Of a DNA stretch of 57,678 nt, positions 1 through 7,579 are shown in pieces; position 1 is the stretch's first letter, and each line of letters opens with the position of its first letter. The stretch comes from Cerasicoccus arenae. GTDB taxonomy: Bacteria > Verrucomicrobiota > Verrucomicrobiia > Opitutales > Cerasicoccaceae. The notes under the pieces were generated by a model that had not been told where the DNA came from, ran no database searches, and worked only from the letters and a program-made list of their open reading frames with translations. The DNA lies in assembly GCF_014651635.1 (NCBI RefSeq), contig NZ_BMXG01000026.1, positions 1 through 57,678 on the forward strand, given 5' to 3'. The position numbers and the translations under genes are program-made.

Positions 1-307
1 TTATTCCCCATTCTCGGTGACGGCCCGAACAACTCTCCTCAACAACACAAAAAACTAGACCTTCCAAGGAACCGTAAAACAAAGTGCGAAAGAATCTGGA
101 CACTACCAGCATCAACACCGGACACCACGGCGGTCGTCCTCCCTTCTTCTGGTCGCCGTAACCCAAGTGATCCTTAAGCACCAGGCGGAACGACTCCCAG
201 TCAATTACCACTAGCCGATCAAGGCCGCTTTTACGCTCCGAAGCGGTGTCTACGTGGGACAAAATATCGAACAGATTACTTTGGCCACTGCCTGTCTTTA
301 CGCGCAT
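1..307 (-). pseudogene. IS5-family transposase, N-terminal fragment at contig edge
   Basis: Reading the minus strand from an ATG at 307 gives a protein start of the IS5/IS1182 transposase type: a short MRVKTGSGQSNLFD leader, then LDRLVVIDWESF, then a lysine/glycine patch leading to GGRPPW and PVLML. This matches the DUF772-type N-terminal domain that precedes the DDE catalytic domain in these transposases. After PVLML the frame reads a sequence unlike the family, which suggests a frameshift or decay. The frame runs off the left end of the contig, so the catalytic part is not visible. I could not find terminal inverted repeats. It is probably a dead insertion-sequence remnant next to the RHS-like gene group. 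Confidence 0.6.
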
Positions 308-366
308 GCCCAAGAATCATCGATGCCGACCGGAACCGTCGAGGTTAATCGAAGTGCCCTTAAAAG

Positions 367-972
367 CTATTTCAATATGTCATCTAAGGATGGAATATAC
401 ACTATATAGATGCGACCATCTTGACCATCTTGGGGTAGTGTAATACCTAAACATGTATAACCCTCAAAATAAACCGTACAGTGCCCAGCGGTTTGTGCTG
501 CTTTAATGACTGGATATCCATTATATGTATTGTCATCGATTAACGATGACGGATCAGCTCTAAACTCACGAAAATTAAAAGAAATTCTGACTTCATCCTC
601 ATCAAATTTTAATTCAGAAATCTCGTATAAACTTCCAACAGCTTTTTCTTTTATACCCTCCCTCAATGCCTCACTCTCGGCGGTGTGTATTAAGTATTTA
701 ATTTTCTTCCTCTGATCAGACACAAACAATCCATCTTTTAGACTCGATCCAATTCTAACGTTACTTACAACACTGATACCATCTTTACTAGTGAGCTGCA
801 GCCACTCATCACGACTAAGATGTCTTCCAGTGCCCAGTTTAAACTCCGTAACACTATCCGCTTTATCAAACGATAGCATAATAAGATTGCAATCGCTCAA
901 TCGTTCAACACTGGCACTGCTTGAATGCAGTGCCAGAAAAACCAGCATAAATGCATAATAGAATCTCGTCAT
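367..972 (-). CDS. Exported hypothetical protein (201 aa)
   Basis: Starts at an ATG with a clear signal peptide of about 20 residues (basic start, hydrophobic FYYAFMLVFLAL core, SSA-like cleavage region). The mature part is mixed alpha/beta, moderately charged, with single cysteines near C28, C163 and C173, and no motif I recognise. It is the last gene of a minus-strand run of exported proteins, 9 bases after the stop of the preceding gene, so it is probably co-transcribed with it. The DNA is more AT-rich than in the core region to the right. Function unknown. A cell-envelope or secreted role is inferred only from the signal peptide and neighbours. Confidence 0.7.
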   Translation of the reverse strand: MTRFYYAFMLVFLALHSSSASVERLSDCNLIMLSFDKADSVTEFKLGTGRHLSRDEWLQLTSKDGISVVSNVRIGSSLKDGLFVSDQRKKIKYLIHTAESEALREGIKEKAVGSLYEISELKFDEDEVRISFNFREFRADPSSLIDDNTYNGYPVIKAAQTAGHCTVYFEGYTCLGITLPQDGQDGRIYIVYIPSLDDILK

Positions 973-981
973 ATCAAAATA

Positions 982-1767
982 TTAGTTTATAGTTAATTCT
1001 TTGGTTCCCGTAGCAACGGTATCAGTATTGCCTGCGACCTTAGTATTAGCATCTAAGTTAACAGTATAATTACCCGCGCTGACATAGCCTACATCAATTA
1101 GAACGTTACTAATCGTTCCCGTATAGGGAGTGCTCCCAGATGCAGCACCAGAGGTAGTAGTCGTGCCCGAAACAGAAAACTGTGAGCTTCCAGGGGCGGT
1201 GGCATTAGCTAATACTTCAACCGGCATTGGATCAAGAGGCGAATTGGAACAACGCTCTACATCGATGGAGAAACTCCCAGTGAGTCGAATATTTGCAGCA
1301 GCGCCTTGCTCGATTGTGCTGCCAGTGCTATTGCCAGTTAGATCCACCCCAGACTTTAAAGTAGAGGTGTGTGTTGGAGTCACTTCAGACGAGAAAGTTA
1401 ATGTTTCTTTTAATGTTTCAGTTGCTAAAGTTGCGCTGCACACAAAAGTCTGAGAAATCTCTACACTACCACTAACATCGCCCAGATCACTAGCATCGAT
1501 TGACTGCTTGTTGCTGTTTGCAGTACTATTTAAACTGCCCGACCAAGTGTATGTTTTATTACCTTGCTGATTCCAAGTGCCTGTATTGCCACTCGTGTCA
1601 CAGCACGCCGACGTTGGCTCATCAACGTCGCCAGTGACCTCCAGCCAAACAGTTGAGTTCTTGCATATCTGAGAATTAGGATCAGTCTTGAAACTGACAG
1701 CAGCGTTAGCGTTTATGCTTGTGCATAAGAACGCAAGCAAAGCAGTACTAGTTTTTTTTATTTTCAT
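982..1767 (-). CDS. Exported Ser/Thr-rich hypothetical protein (261 aa)
   Basis: Has a signal peptide (MKIKKTSTALLAFLCTSINANA) followed by a Ser/Thr/Asn/Gly-rich, low-lysine sequence typical of extracellular beta-rich adhesin or pilin-like domains. Several cysteines are present, including a CC pair near residue 55, which suggests disulfides in the periplasm or outside. The start codon lies inside the last codons of the upstream RHS-like gene (20-base overlap in another frame), so translation is likely coupled. No family recognised. The composition and position suggest it is exported together with the RHS-like protein, but no interaction can be shown from sequence. Confidence 0.7.
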   Translation of the reverse strand: MKIKKTSTALLAFLCTSINANAAVSFKTDPNSQICKNSTVWLEVTGDVDEPTSACCDTSGNTGTWNQQGNKTYTWSGSLNSTANSNKQSIDASDLGDVSGSVEISQTFVCSATLATETLKETLTFSSEVTPTHTSTLKSGVDLTGNSTGSTIEQGAAANIRLTGSFSIDVERCSNSPLDPMPVEVLANATAPGSSQFSVSGTTTTSGAASGSTPYTGTISNVLIDVGYVSAGNYTVNLDANTKVAGNTDTVATGTKELTIN

Positions 1768-3232
1768 CTCCCTGGTTACTTTCTTTTAATAAGTTGGTAA
1801 CTTTTCCATCTTTATCAAGAAATACGAAATCGATTTGACTACTGTTATAGTTTTCAACATATTCCAGCAGTCCATCATCAGAATAATTTCTTCTTTGAAC
1901 TAATGAGCCGTTTACATATTTTCCCAGCAGACGACCATCAATACCGTAGTCATACGTCATTATAGTTCCCTCGTTGGGGTTTAAAAGTCGAGCAAGCTCT
2001 CCCCTTGATGTGTAAGATCTTCTCTCAACCACATTCCATCCCCCCCCATCGTTTTGGTATTCTTCGAGCTTCCTGAGCTTTCCATAGGCTGGCCCTTCGG
2101 CAATGATCCACGTTCTACGCATCAAAGATCCATCGGGTTCAGTGTAGGTCTCAATCCCCTTGGACCAATCACGTGACCATTGTTGTGGTGAGCCACCATC
2201 ATCAGGATTTCGCGTAATATTAACGTAGCCCGGCGAAACCCGCCTAGAATCCTTACTTCTCTGGTGTGGATCATAGGCGGGATTCGTCACTGAGTAATTT
2301 CCTCCTGAATCCGCTACGACGAATCCGCTCCGTGCCTCAAACGACACCCAACTGTCCTTACCTTCAGCATCAACCAAAGCCAAGCGGTTCACAGGTAGAA
2401 AACGCTCACTAGCTTCTATTTTACGTATTCGAGGCTCGTCTTTGGAATAAGTGAATTTCTCAAAATTATCATCTCCTGAATGCAGTTTTGTCAAAAACTG
2501 TACACGATAGTCGCTGTAATTACCCTTTCCATCGGGGGCCGTCCAGTCGCCTTGACCCAATTCCACATCATAGCGAAAGCTTCCAACTGATATACTTTCG
2601 GGACTCGATCCTCTATACTGAACCGAAAACACCGGATCACGATTCCCTTGGGCAATAATACTATGCGGCAAATCCCTTCCAATGTAGTTCACAGAGTAAA
2701 CAGTTGCTCCCTGGCCCAACCGGAAGCGCACCAACCGGCCGTCGCGATATTCGTAAGCGAATTCTGGATCTTCCATCCCGGTAATCAACACTGTCCCGTG
2801 CCGATCATTGACCACCGCATTCCACTCGCCACCCTGGTGCCGATAGGCAGTTTCGCCACTGTGCGTGCGGGCTTCTTTGTCGAAAACAAAGAAACGGCGA
2901 TATTCGTCAGGTGCTTCCCAAACCAGCGTTCCCCGATTCGATGAATACACCGTGGAATCTATGATCGGAAACCGCCAACCGGGTCCAAGAAGGCCAGGTT
3001 TCTGCTCAGGATCACTGGTGAACACCAGCGTAATCGGATAGTTTCTCCCTCCATTACCAGACGGAAGCATCCCCAACTCCCGGACAATCCGTACGTAGCC
3101 GAATTGATCCGCATTGCCGACCCGATTATCGCGAGACTCAAAGCGAAGGTTCTGCGCCGGAAGCACTACTGCACTCATCAACGAGAGCAGTAATGCCAAC
3201 CGACAAAACAAACTGGGGAGGATTGGGAGCAT
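1748..3232 (-). CDS. Exported RHS/YD-repeat-like protein (494 aa)
   Basis: Begins with a signal peptide of about 26 residues ending near LPAQ. The mature protein resembles the N-terminal and YD-repeat parts of RHS-family proteins: LGPGWRFPI near residue 85, and later repeated short Y-D/G strands (YRDGRLVRF, YGIDGRLLGKYVNG, YSDDGLLEYVENY). It is far shorter than full RHS toxin carriers, ends after a few repeats and has no recognisable C-terminal toxin domain or PxxxxDPxG cleavage core. A run of eight Cs at 2040-2047 encodes in-frame Gly-Gly-Gly. It could be a self-contained small RHS-like envelope protein or a shortened carrier. The next gene overlaps its 3' end. Confidence 0.7.
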   Translation of the reverse strand: MLPILPSLFCRLALLLSLMSAVVLPAQNLRFESRDNRVGNADQFGYVRIVRELGMLPSGNGGRNYPITLVFTSDPEQKPGLLGPGWRFPIIDSTVYSSNRGTLVWEAPDEYRRFFVFDKEARTHSGETAYRHQGGEWNAVVNDRHGTVLITGMEDPEFAYEYRDGRLVRFRLGQGATVYSVNYIGRDLPHSIIAQGNRDPVFSVQYRGSSPESISVGSFRYDVELGQGDWTAPDGKGNYSDYRVQFLTKLHSGDDNFEKFTYSKDEPRIRKIEASERFLPVNRLALVDAEGKDSWVSFEARSGFVVADSGGNYSVTNPAYDPHQRSKDSRRVSPGYVNITRNPDDGGSPQQWSRDWSKGIETYTEPDGSLMRRTWIIAEGPAYGKLRKLEEYQNDGGGWNVVERRSYTSRGELARLLNPNEGTIMTYDYGIDGRLLGKYVNGSLVQRRNYSDDGLLEYVENYNSSQIDFVFLDKDGKVTNLLKESNQGDENKKN

Positions 3233-3262
3233 TTAATTAATCCGTCATAGCTCAATAAACGC

Positions 3263-3409
3263 TCATTCCCGCACCCCTATCGGCATCGAGTCGCAGTCAC
3301 AGGGATTATTCGGATCGTCCTCTTCACAGGGCGGTGGACATTGCTCTGCTTGTAAAGCAGCCGAAAATAACACCACCGAGGCGATTAGACTAAGAAGGAT
3401 ATGTTTCAT
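3263..3409 (-). CDS. Small exported cysteine-rich peptide (48 aa)
   Basis: A 48-codon minus-strand frame from an ATG at 3409 to a TGA at 3263. The first 21 residues (MKHILLSLIASVVLFSAALQA) form a textbook signal peptide with an A-x-A-like end. The remaining 27 residues are acidic and Pro/Cys-rich: CPPPC, then an acidic EEDDPNNP stretch, then CDC, giving four cysteines that could form disulfides or bind a metal. It lies between the hydrolase gene and the RHS-like gene with gaps of 45 and 30 bases in the same direction, so it is likely in the same transcript. No family recognised. It is too short to be found by usual length cut-offs. Confidence 0.6.
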   Translation of the reverse strand: MKHILLSLIASVVLFSAALQAEQCPPPCEEDDPNNPCDCDSMPIGVRE

Positions 3410-3454
3410 TGAATTTATGTTTATTGATGGTTATGCTGATTATGTTATGGTAGA

Positions 3455-4357
3455 TTATGGATGATGAACCTGACGCCACTTTGCGACAAAATCTTCCGTG
3501 GGTAGCCACGTTAAAAGTTCTGGTTGAGTGAAATCCGAATAGGAACCCGTCGCTTGCTCTTCTGTATCGATGTCGATGAAGACCGGCCACTCCTTTTCAT
3601 GCTTGCCACTCAGGACCGCTCCGAAATACTCCCTGACGAATTTCTCAAAAGGCCCTTTCCTGAAATGGCCCGTCTCGGCGATGCTCACCCAGGTCCATGG
3701 TTTTCCCATTTCTCGTCCCTCGTAGAAGTAGGCGTAAGAAGGAAACCAGCGTCCTCCATCGAATTCACCACATGCGACAATCCCCGGAGGGCTCTTGTCA
3801 TTGGATTTCGGCGAATCCCAGAACTGCGCGGAATAGGCCGACCAAACAAGCACCCGCTCTGGTACCCACTCTACGAATCGACTAGTAAAGTGTGCTCCGC
3901 CAGAAAAGCCATAGATAACGATATTCTGATCAACTCCAAAATTTTCTTCGATCGCCTGCAATAGAGCATCCCCAGACCCTTGTTCCGGCCAATAATAACC
4001 CTGCCGTTCAGGACCATACATCAACTCCGAATCAGAGGAGAACTTTAAGGCAATTACGCCGAGATTATGCTGATCAGCGAAATCCATCCAAGGCTTTTCC
4101 GCCAAGAAATGCGACCCATCCCCATTCATCCCCGGACATAGCACCAGCACGCCATCAACCGGCCCTAAAGGAGGACGCACCGCTACGTCAAAGCGATCTT
4201 CCGCATTTAGAGTAACACTGGATAAACATCCTAGGACGAAGGCAATGGCCCAAAAACGCTTACAAATGTCGCCAAGTAAATCGATCAGCCCCTCACCCCA
4301 CTTGCCAGCCTGGCAGATGCCGCTTCGATGAATGTGTCGCTCTTCAGTCATTCTCAA
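3455..4357 (-). CDS. Exported alpha/beta-hydrolase-fold esterase-like protein
   Basis: A 300-residue protein with a hydrophobic segment at about 35-51 ending before AEDRF, read as a signal peptide with a long N-terminal region or as a late start. The core shows the alpha/beta-hydrolase pattern: LVLCPGMNGDG near 71-81 (oxyanion region), a nucleophile elbow GFSGG at 150-154 (Ser152), and AETGHF near the C-terminus carrying the likely catalytic His. This type includes polyhydroxybutyrate depolymerase-like and dienelactone-hydrolase-like enzymes acting on esters or peptides. Substrate unknown. The ATG at 4357 is 9 bases after the stop of the DUF1573 gene, so the two are probably one operon. Confidence 0.75.
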   Translation of the reverse strand: MRMTEERHIHRSGICQAGKWGEGLIDLLGDICKRFWAIAFVLGCLSSVTLNAEDRFDVAVRPPLGPVDGVLVLCPGMNGDGSHFLAEKPWMDFADQHNLGVIALKFSSDSELMYGPERQGYYWPEQGSGDALLQAIEENFGVDQNIVIYGFSGGAHFTSRFVEWVPERVLVWSAYSAQFWDSPKSNDKSPPGIVACGEFDGGRWFPSYAYFYEGREMGKPWTWVSIAETGHFRKGPFEKFVREYFGAVLSGKHEKEWPVFIDIDTEEQATGSYSDFTQPELLTWLPTEDFVAKWRQVHHP

Positions 4358-4366
4358 AATCAGTTC

Positions 4367-5092
4367 CTATCGCACCAGCGCATGTGCATAGTACGTTCGC
4401 TTGAAACCCTGAGCGTTAGCCGCTGCAATCTTGATAAGCACTCGCTTTGCCTCAGCAGTGCTTACCGGCGAAACCGAAATCTCACATCCTTTGCCATCGG
4501 TGGATACTGTTCCCGCACTAGAAGATGGCTTCACGAGCTGGACATTAAAATCTTCGGACGCCGACTCCACGCTTACAATCTCAATACCGAATTCCTCATT
4601 GGATTCCACTTCAATGACCTTCGCATCTGGATCGCTCCCCAGTCGCCAGAATAGTAACCCGGGCTTGAGCGAGAGCGGCTGGGGAATTTCGACCATCAGT
4701 TCCAGTTTTATCTCAGGCTGTCCGAGATCATTGGTCTTGATGGTGATGGATTTTCGCTGGACACCCTGACGATCGCCAATTTTAAAATTCCCTTTGATTT
4801 CGCCCTTTTCGCCTGGTTGGTAGACTTTTTTGTCCAGATCGGTTGTCGTGCAACCGCAACTGGTCTTCACATCGGTGATTTTCACTGTCTGGTCTCCCGC
4901 GTTCTCGAATGTAAAGACGAACGGATACTTCTCAGCACCCAGTTCAGCCTTCTCGGAAATGGCCGTGACCGGAAATTCAAGCTTAGCCGAGAGATTCGGC
5001 ACCGCCGTGAAAGCCAAAAGGAAGGCTGTAAACACCCTTCTGACATCTAGCAGTCTTAGGCGATCAGTAGGATTGTGAATTTGTTTATGCAT
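4367..5092 (-). CDS. DUF1573 domain protein, exported
   Basis: Residues 20-36 are a hydrophobic signal segment. Residues 37-140 match the DUF1573 pattern: F-x-F-x-N-x-G-D-x-x-V-x-I-x-x-V followed by TSCGCTTTD (cysteines 79 and 81) and PGEKGEIKGNF. Such domains have an immunoglobulin-like beta fold and are widespread in Bacteroidota, Planctomycetota and Verrucomicrobiota, with unknown biochemical role. The remaining 100 residues look like a second beta-sandwich. It is the first gene of the leftward run 5092-367. An inverted repeat and a sigma70-like promoter lie just upstream, so this is where I expect transcription of the group to start. Confidence 0.8.
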   Translation of the reverse strand: MHKQIHNPTDRLRLLDVRRVFTAFLLAFTAVPNLSAKLEFPVTAISEKAELGAEKYPFVFTFENAGDQTVKITDVKTSCGCTTTDLDKKVYQPGEKGEIKGNFKIGDRQGVQRKSITIKTNDLGQPEIKLELMVEIPQPLSLKPGLLFWRLGSDPDAKVIEVESNEEFGIEIVSVESASEDFNVQLVKPSSSAGTVSTDGKGCEISVSPVSTAEAKRVLIKIAAANAQGFKRTYYAHALVR

Positions 5093-5093
5093 T

Positions 5094-5117
5094 GTAGACG
5101 ATGGGCGTTACGTCTAC
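5094..5117 (-). promoter_or_regulatory. Inverted repeat immediately upstream of the DUF1573 start codon
   Basis: GTAGACG at 5094-5100 and its exact complement CGTCTAC at 5111-5117 are separated by 10 bases. The repeat ends one base before the start codon of the leftward gene, so in the transcript it forms a 7-bp hairpin abutting the AUG. It could limit ribosome access or be an operator. No protein can be assigned to it. Confidence 0.4.
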
Positions 5118-5165
5118 GAAAGACAGGGAGTAATACGAGTTGTTTCAATTTTTATTAGTTAATTA

Positions 5166-5192
5166 ATCATAGTATTAACTAGTCCATGTCAA
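5166..5192 (-). promoter_or_regulatory. Candidate sigma70-like promoter for the leftward exported-protein operon
   Basis: On the minus strand, TTGACA (5187-5192) is followed after 15 bases by TATGAT (5166-5171), in an AT-rich block. The spacer is shorter than the usual 16-18. Transcription would start near 5159, about 65 bases before the DUF1573 ATG. The rest of the interval 5193-5391 is AT-rich, and I see no gene or clear signal in it. Confidence 0.4.
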
Positions 5193-5391
5193 CAGTCAAA
5201 ATGTGTCTTTTTGAAGAGAAATTTTACGAATCCATTAACTTCAATCCAAAATCGATGAAATCATTAACAGTACAGGATTCATATAGTCACGTGGTGTAAG
5301 CCGAGTAACTAAAAATGAATCAGAGGGTCATACAATGCCATCGCCAGAGATTTTTAATCAATGAACAACAACAGTTTATGGTTGGGGTCGC

Positions 5392-6066
5392 TTATCGTGA
5401 ACAACTTCTTCGGACACCGTATAATACGCATGCAAGGCCCGCCAAGGCCTGTAAAACCAAGACTCCGCAAGCCAGCCATTCGTTCGGCAGCCAACTGGTG
5501 TCTTTAATGCGATAGCCATCGTAGACTTGGTAATCCTTCATCGTGACCAGATAGCCGGACCAAGACCAGAATGCGTTGATGAATGGCCGAAGCACCCAGA
5601 CAATCATGTCCGGCAAAGCCAATACGACGCCAGAGAGCGGAAGTTGGAACCCGACCAAGTAGATCGAGAGCAGCGAGGCTTTTTCAGTCGAAACAAAGAC
5701 CGCGGACATGCCCAGACACACCCAGGTCATGGAGAGGCAGCAAAGCGACAGAATCGTTGCCTGCATCAGGAACGAACCGGGGAACTGACAGATCACTTTA
5801 ACAAAAATCGTCATCCACACCCCTTGGAATACCGTGATACCCACCCGCCCGGCCAACGAAGTCGTTTGAGGATCAATTTCCTTCCCATGAAAGGCTATTT
5901 CGCCTTTGCAATCCAGCAACCCCAGCAAGGATTTCACCAACGTGGTTTTGCCACAACCTGAAGGACCCACTACAGCGTTGAGCTGGCCCGGCAAAAATTG
6001 GCCGGCCATGGATTGCAGGATCGTGGTCTCGTCAGTGGAGACGCTCAATTGATTGAAGGAAAACAT
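5392..6066 (-). pseudogene. ABC transporter (ATPase-permease fusion) with internal in-frame deletion
   Basis: Residues 1-75 are the start of an ABC ATPase with a perfect Walker A (GPSGCGKTT at about 34-42). The sequence then jumps, near residue 76-80 (GRVGIT/VFQGVW), directly into the last transmembrane part of an ABC-2/ABCG-type permease, with helices to residue about 215. The Q-loop, signature, Walker B and H-loop and the front of the membrane domain are all absent, so the product cannot hydrolyse ATP. The simplest reading is that a full-length ATPase-permease polypeptide lost its middle without breaking frame. It lies in a stretch with two other broken genes. I treat it as a pseudogene although the frame is open. 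Confidence 0.75.
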
Positions 6067-6324
6067 GATAACCCCATACGGAATATGAGCACCGCCTTCA
6101 TCAAGCCTTTTAAATCAAATTCTGCCTCAAACCTATCTGGAGGTAAATACAGGTAACGAATACGTCACCTGGCATTGCAAGGCGTCGAACGGATCACGCA
6201 GCCTAGCCAACGGCTTGCAAGAAGTCAGCAATTATCCACAGCCTTGGGTAGTGGATCCAGACCATCGTATGGATTGGTGGAAAGTGCACACTTTTCGGAA
6301 GTGAAGTGCGCTACAAGGAGCGCC

Positions 6325-6606
6325 ATGAAATTAGCTGACTACCTGCAAATGCAAAGACTGACTCCATTGGAATTTTCCAAGCAAATCGGAGTGAAAGGCA
6401 GCGCCACAGTGCACCGGTACATCCGCGGGGAGCGCATAGCTTGCCCGCGCTTGAATCGCTCATGGCATAGTCCGCTGGCAGCCAACCCAAATCTTCCAAG
6501 GCTTTCTGCATCGCTCCATCCAAACGGTGGTTCCACTGCTTTAGACGTCCCTTCGGAAGCAACAGTCAGCGCAAAAAAACGAACGGCTTCAATAGCACGC
6601 GAGTAA
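6325..6606 (+). pseudogene. XRE-like HTH regulator, truncated after the HTH
   Basis: From the ATG at 6325, preceded four bases upstream by a good ribosome-binding site AAGGAG (6315-6320), the first ~42 residues form a Cro/CI-type helix-turn-helix: MKLADYLQMQRLTPLEFSKQ, then IGVKGSATVHRYIRGERIACP. This is the usual start of small XRE-family repressors that continue with a short dimerisation part. After ACP the frame reads unrelated Pro/Ser/Arg-rich sequence to a stop at 6606, so the 3' part has been replaced near position 6450. The strong Shine-Dalgarno contrasts with most genes in the window and fits a foreign origin. Confidence 0.55.
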
Positions 6607-6763
6607 TCAGAACCACGAACGACGCGAGCAGACCGCCGGTGTCCCGAATACAAAACGCGAAGGCCAGCAGGACAAACCAGATTATTAGCCCGCAACGCTT
6701 AGCGCGGCTCAACAGCTCTGGTGATCGGGGCATCGACGGCGGATTGCAACTCGGCGCAGACAA
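6566..6763 (-). pseudogene. Unrecognised membrane-protein-like remnant
   Basis: Between the broken HTH gene and the broken integrase, the minus strand carries an open stretch with a hydrophobic, membrane-like segment (GLIIWFVLLAFAFCI, then LLASFVVLITRVLLKPFVFL). It starts at a non-ATG codon and stops without a recognisable domain end. Further minus-strand open stretches follow to 6311 in other frames. This looks like the remains of a gene broken by frameshifts, but I do not recognise the family and it may be chance. Confidence 0.25.
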
Positions 6764-7352
6764 GGGCGCTGAATTGCGGAAGATCCAGCCTGTGGCCAGT
6801 GGTCAGGAAGAGGCAGTTTTCTTTGTCGGGGTTCATCCTGAGCGCGCTATTCGTAAGCACTTTCAGCAGGCAGGAATTCCCATTGTGGACGCCATTGGTC
6901 GGAAAGTGGACTTTCATGCACTCCGCAATACCTTTGCGACGCTGCTGGCGCGCAGTGGGGTATCCCAACGCTTGTCGCAGGAGCTCATGCGTCACAGCGA
7001 TCCCAACTTGACGGCCAAAGTTTACACCGACGCCAGCCAGCTTCCGACCTTTGCCGCCGTGGATCAATTACCTTGGGTAGATTCGATGGATGATGAAGTC
7101 ACTCTAAGTCCCTCAGCCCCACCTTCACAAATAGCTTCACAAACATCAGACTTTGGAGGTCTCTTTCAGTCACAATCTGACAATTTAAGCGACGGAAGTG
7201 AAAACTCAGAATCCGTTGATTTGCAACGAATTGACACCAAAAGTCCTGCACTGGCAGGAGGTGGAAATTGGTCGGGGCGGAGGGATTCGAACCCCCGACC
7301 CTCTGCTCCCAAAGCAGATGCGCTAGCCAGGCTGCGCTACGCCCCGATTTAA
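6639..7352 (+). pseudogene. Tyrosine recombinase (integrase), C-terminal catalytic fragment running into tRNA-Pro
   Basis: From about 6815 onward the frame encodes the C-terminal catalytic half of a phage/island integrase: HALRNT (box II Arg), then LARSGVSQRLSQELMRHSD with the conserved RHSD, then KVYTDAS with the nucleophilic Tyr. The N-terminal SAM-like core-binding domain and the first catalytic Arg region are missing. Upstream codons 6639-6810 are unrelated or decayed. The frame continues through a Ser/Gln-rich tail and reads antisense through the whole tRNA-Pro gene to a TAA at 7350-7352. That arrangement is common for integrases sitting at their tRNA attachment site. Non-functional as it stands. 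Confidence 0.7.
7269..7346 (-). tRNA. tRNA-Pro (anticodon TGG)
   Basis: The minus strand folds as a full cloverleaf. The acceptor stem is CGGGGCG/CGCCCCG, the D arm carries AGCCTGGCTAGCGC, the anticodon stem is TCTGC/GCAGA around loop TTTGGGA (anticodon TGG, proline), the T arm contains GGTTCGAATCC, and the discriminator is A. The 3' CCA is encoded (7269-7271). It lies between an integrase remnant and menB. Confidence 0.95.
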
Positions 7353-7579
7353 AAACAAGCGCGAAATATGGGGGGGGAATATTCGCAGCGCAAGTCATTA
7401 TTTGCATGTAATGCAATGAATTTTGCTCCAATCAGCTTCGGAGGCAACAATAGTGACCATGAGGACACTTGAAATGCCCTTTTAAAGCAGATTTGTATTA
7501 AGCTGGCTTCTGCCCCCCCCCTCTCAGCCCAGCTCAATGCCCCCAATAAGCGAAACTCACGGACGCACGGTGCTCAATG

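Larger units (their letters stand above)
1..7346. mobile_element. Probable decayed genomic island abutting tRNA-Pro
   Basis: The right boundary is inferred at the tRNA-Pro gene. The integrase remnant lies on the side of the tRNA 3' end and points at it, the standard layout for tRNA-inserted elements. Leftward are a broken HTH gene, an internally deleted ABC transporter, an RHS-like exported operon and a transposase fragment, in DNA that is on average more AT-rich than the core to the right. The left attachment site was not found and may lie beyond the contig. Confidence 0.4.

Noticed and set aside
5315-5515. Short plus-strand open frame overlapping the ABC remnant
   Set aside because: No similarity or composition typical of protein, and it overlaps the ABC permease tail antisense.
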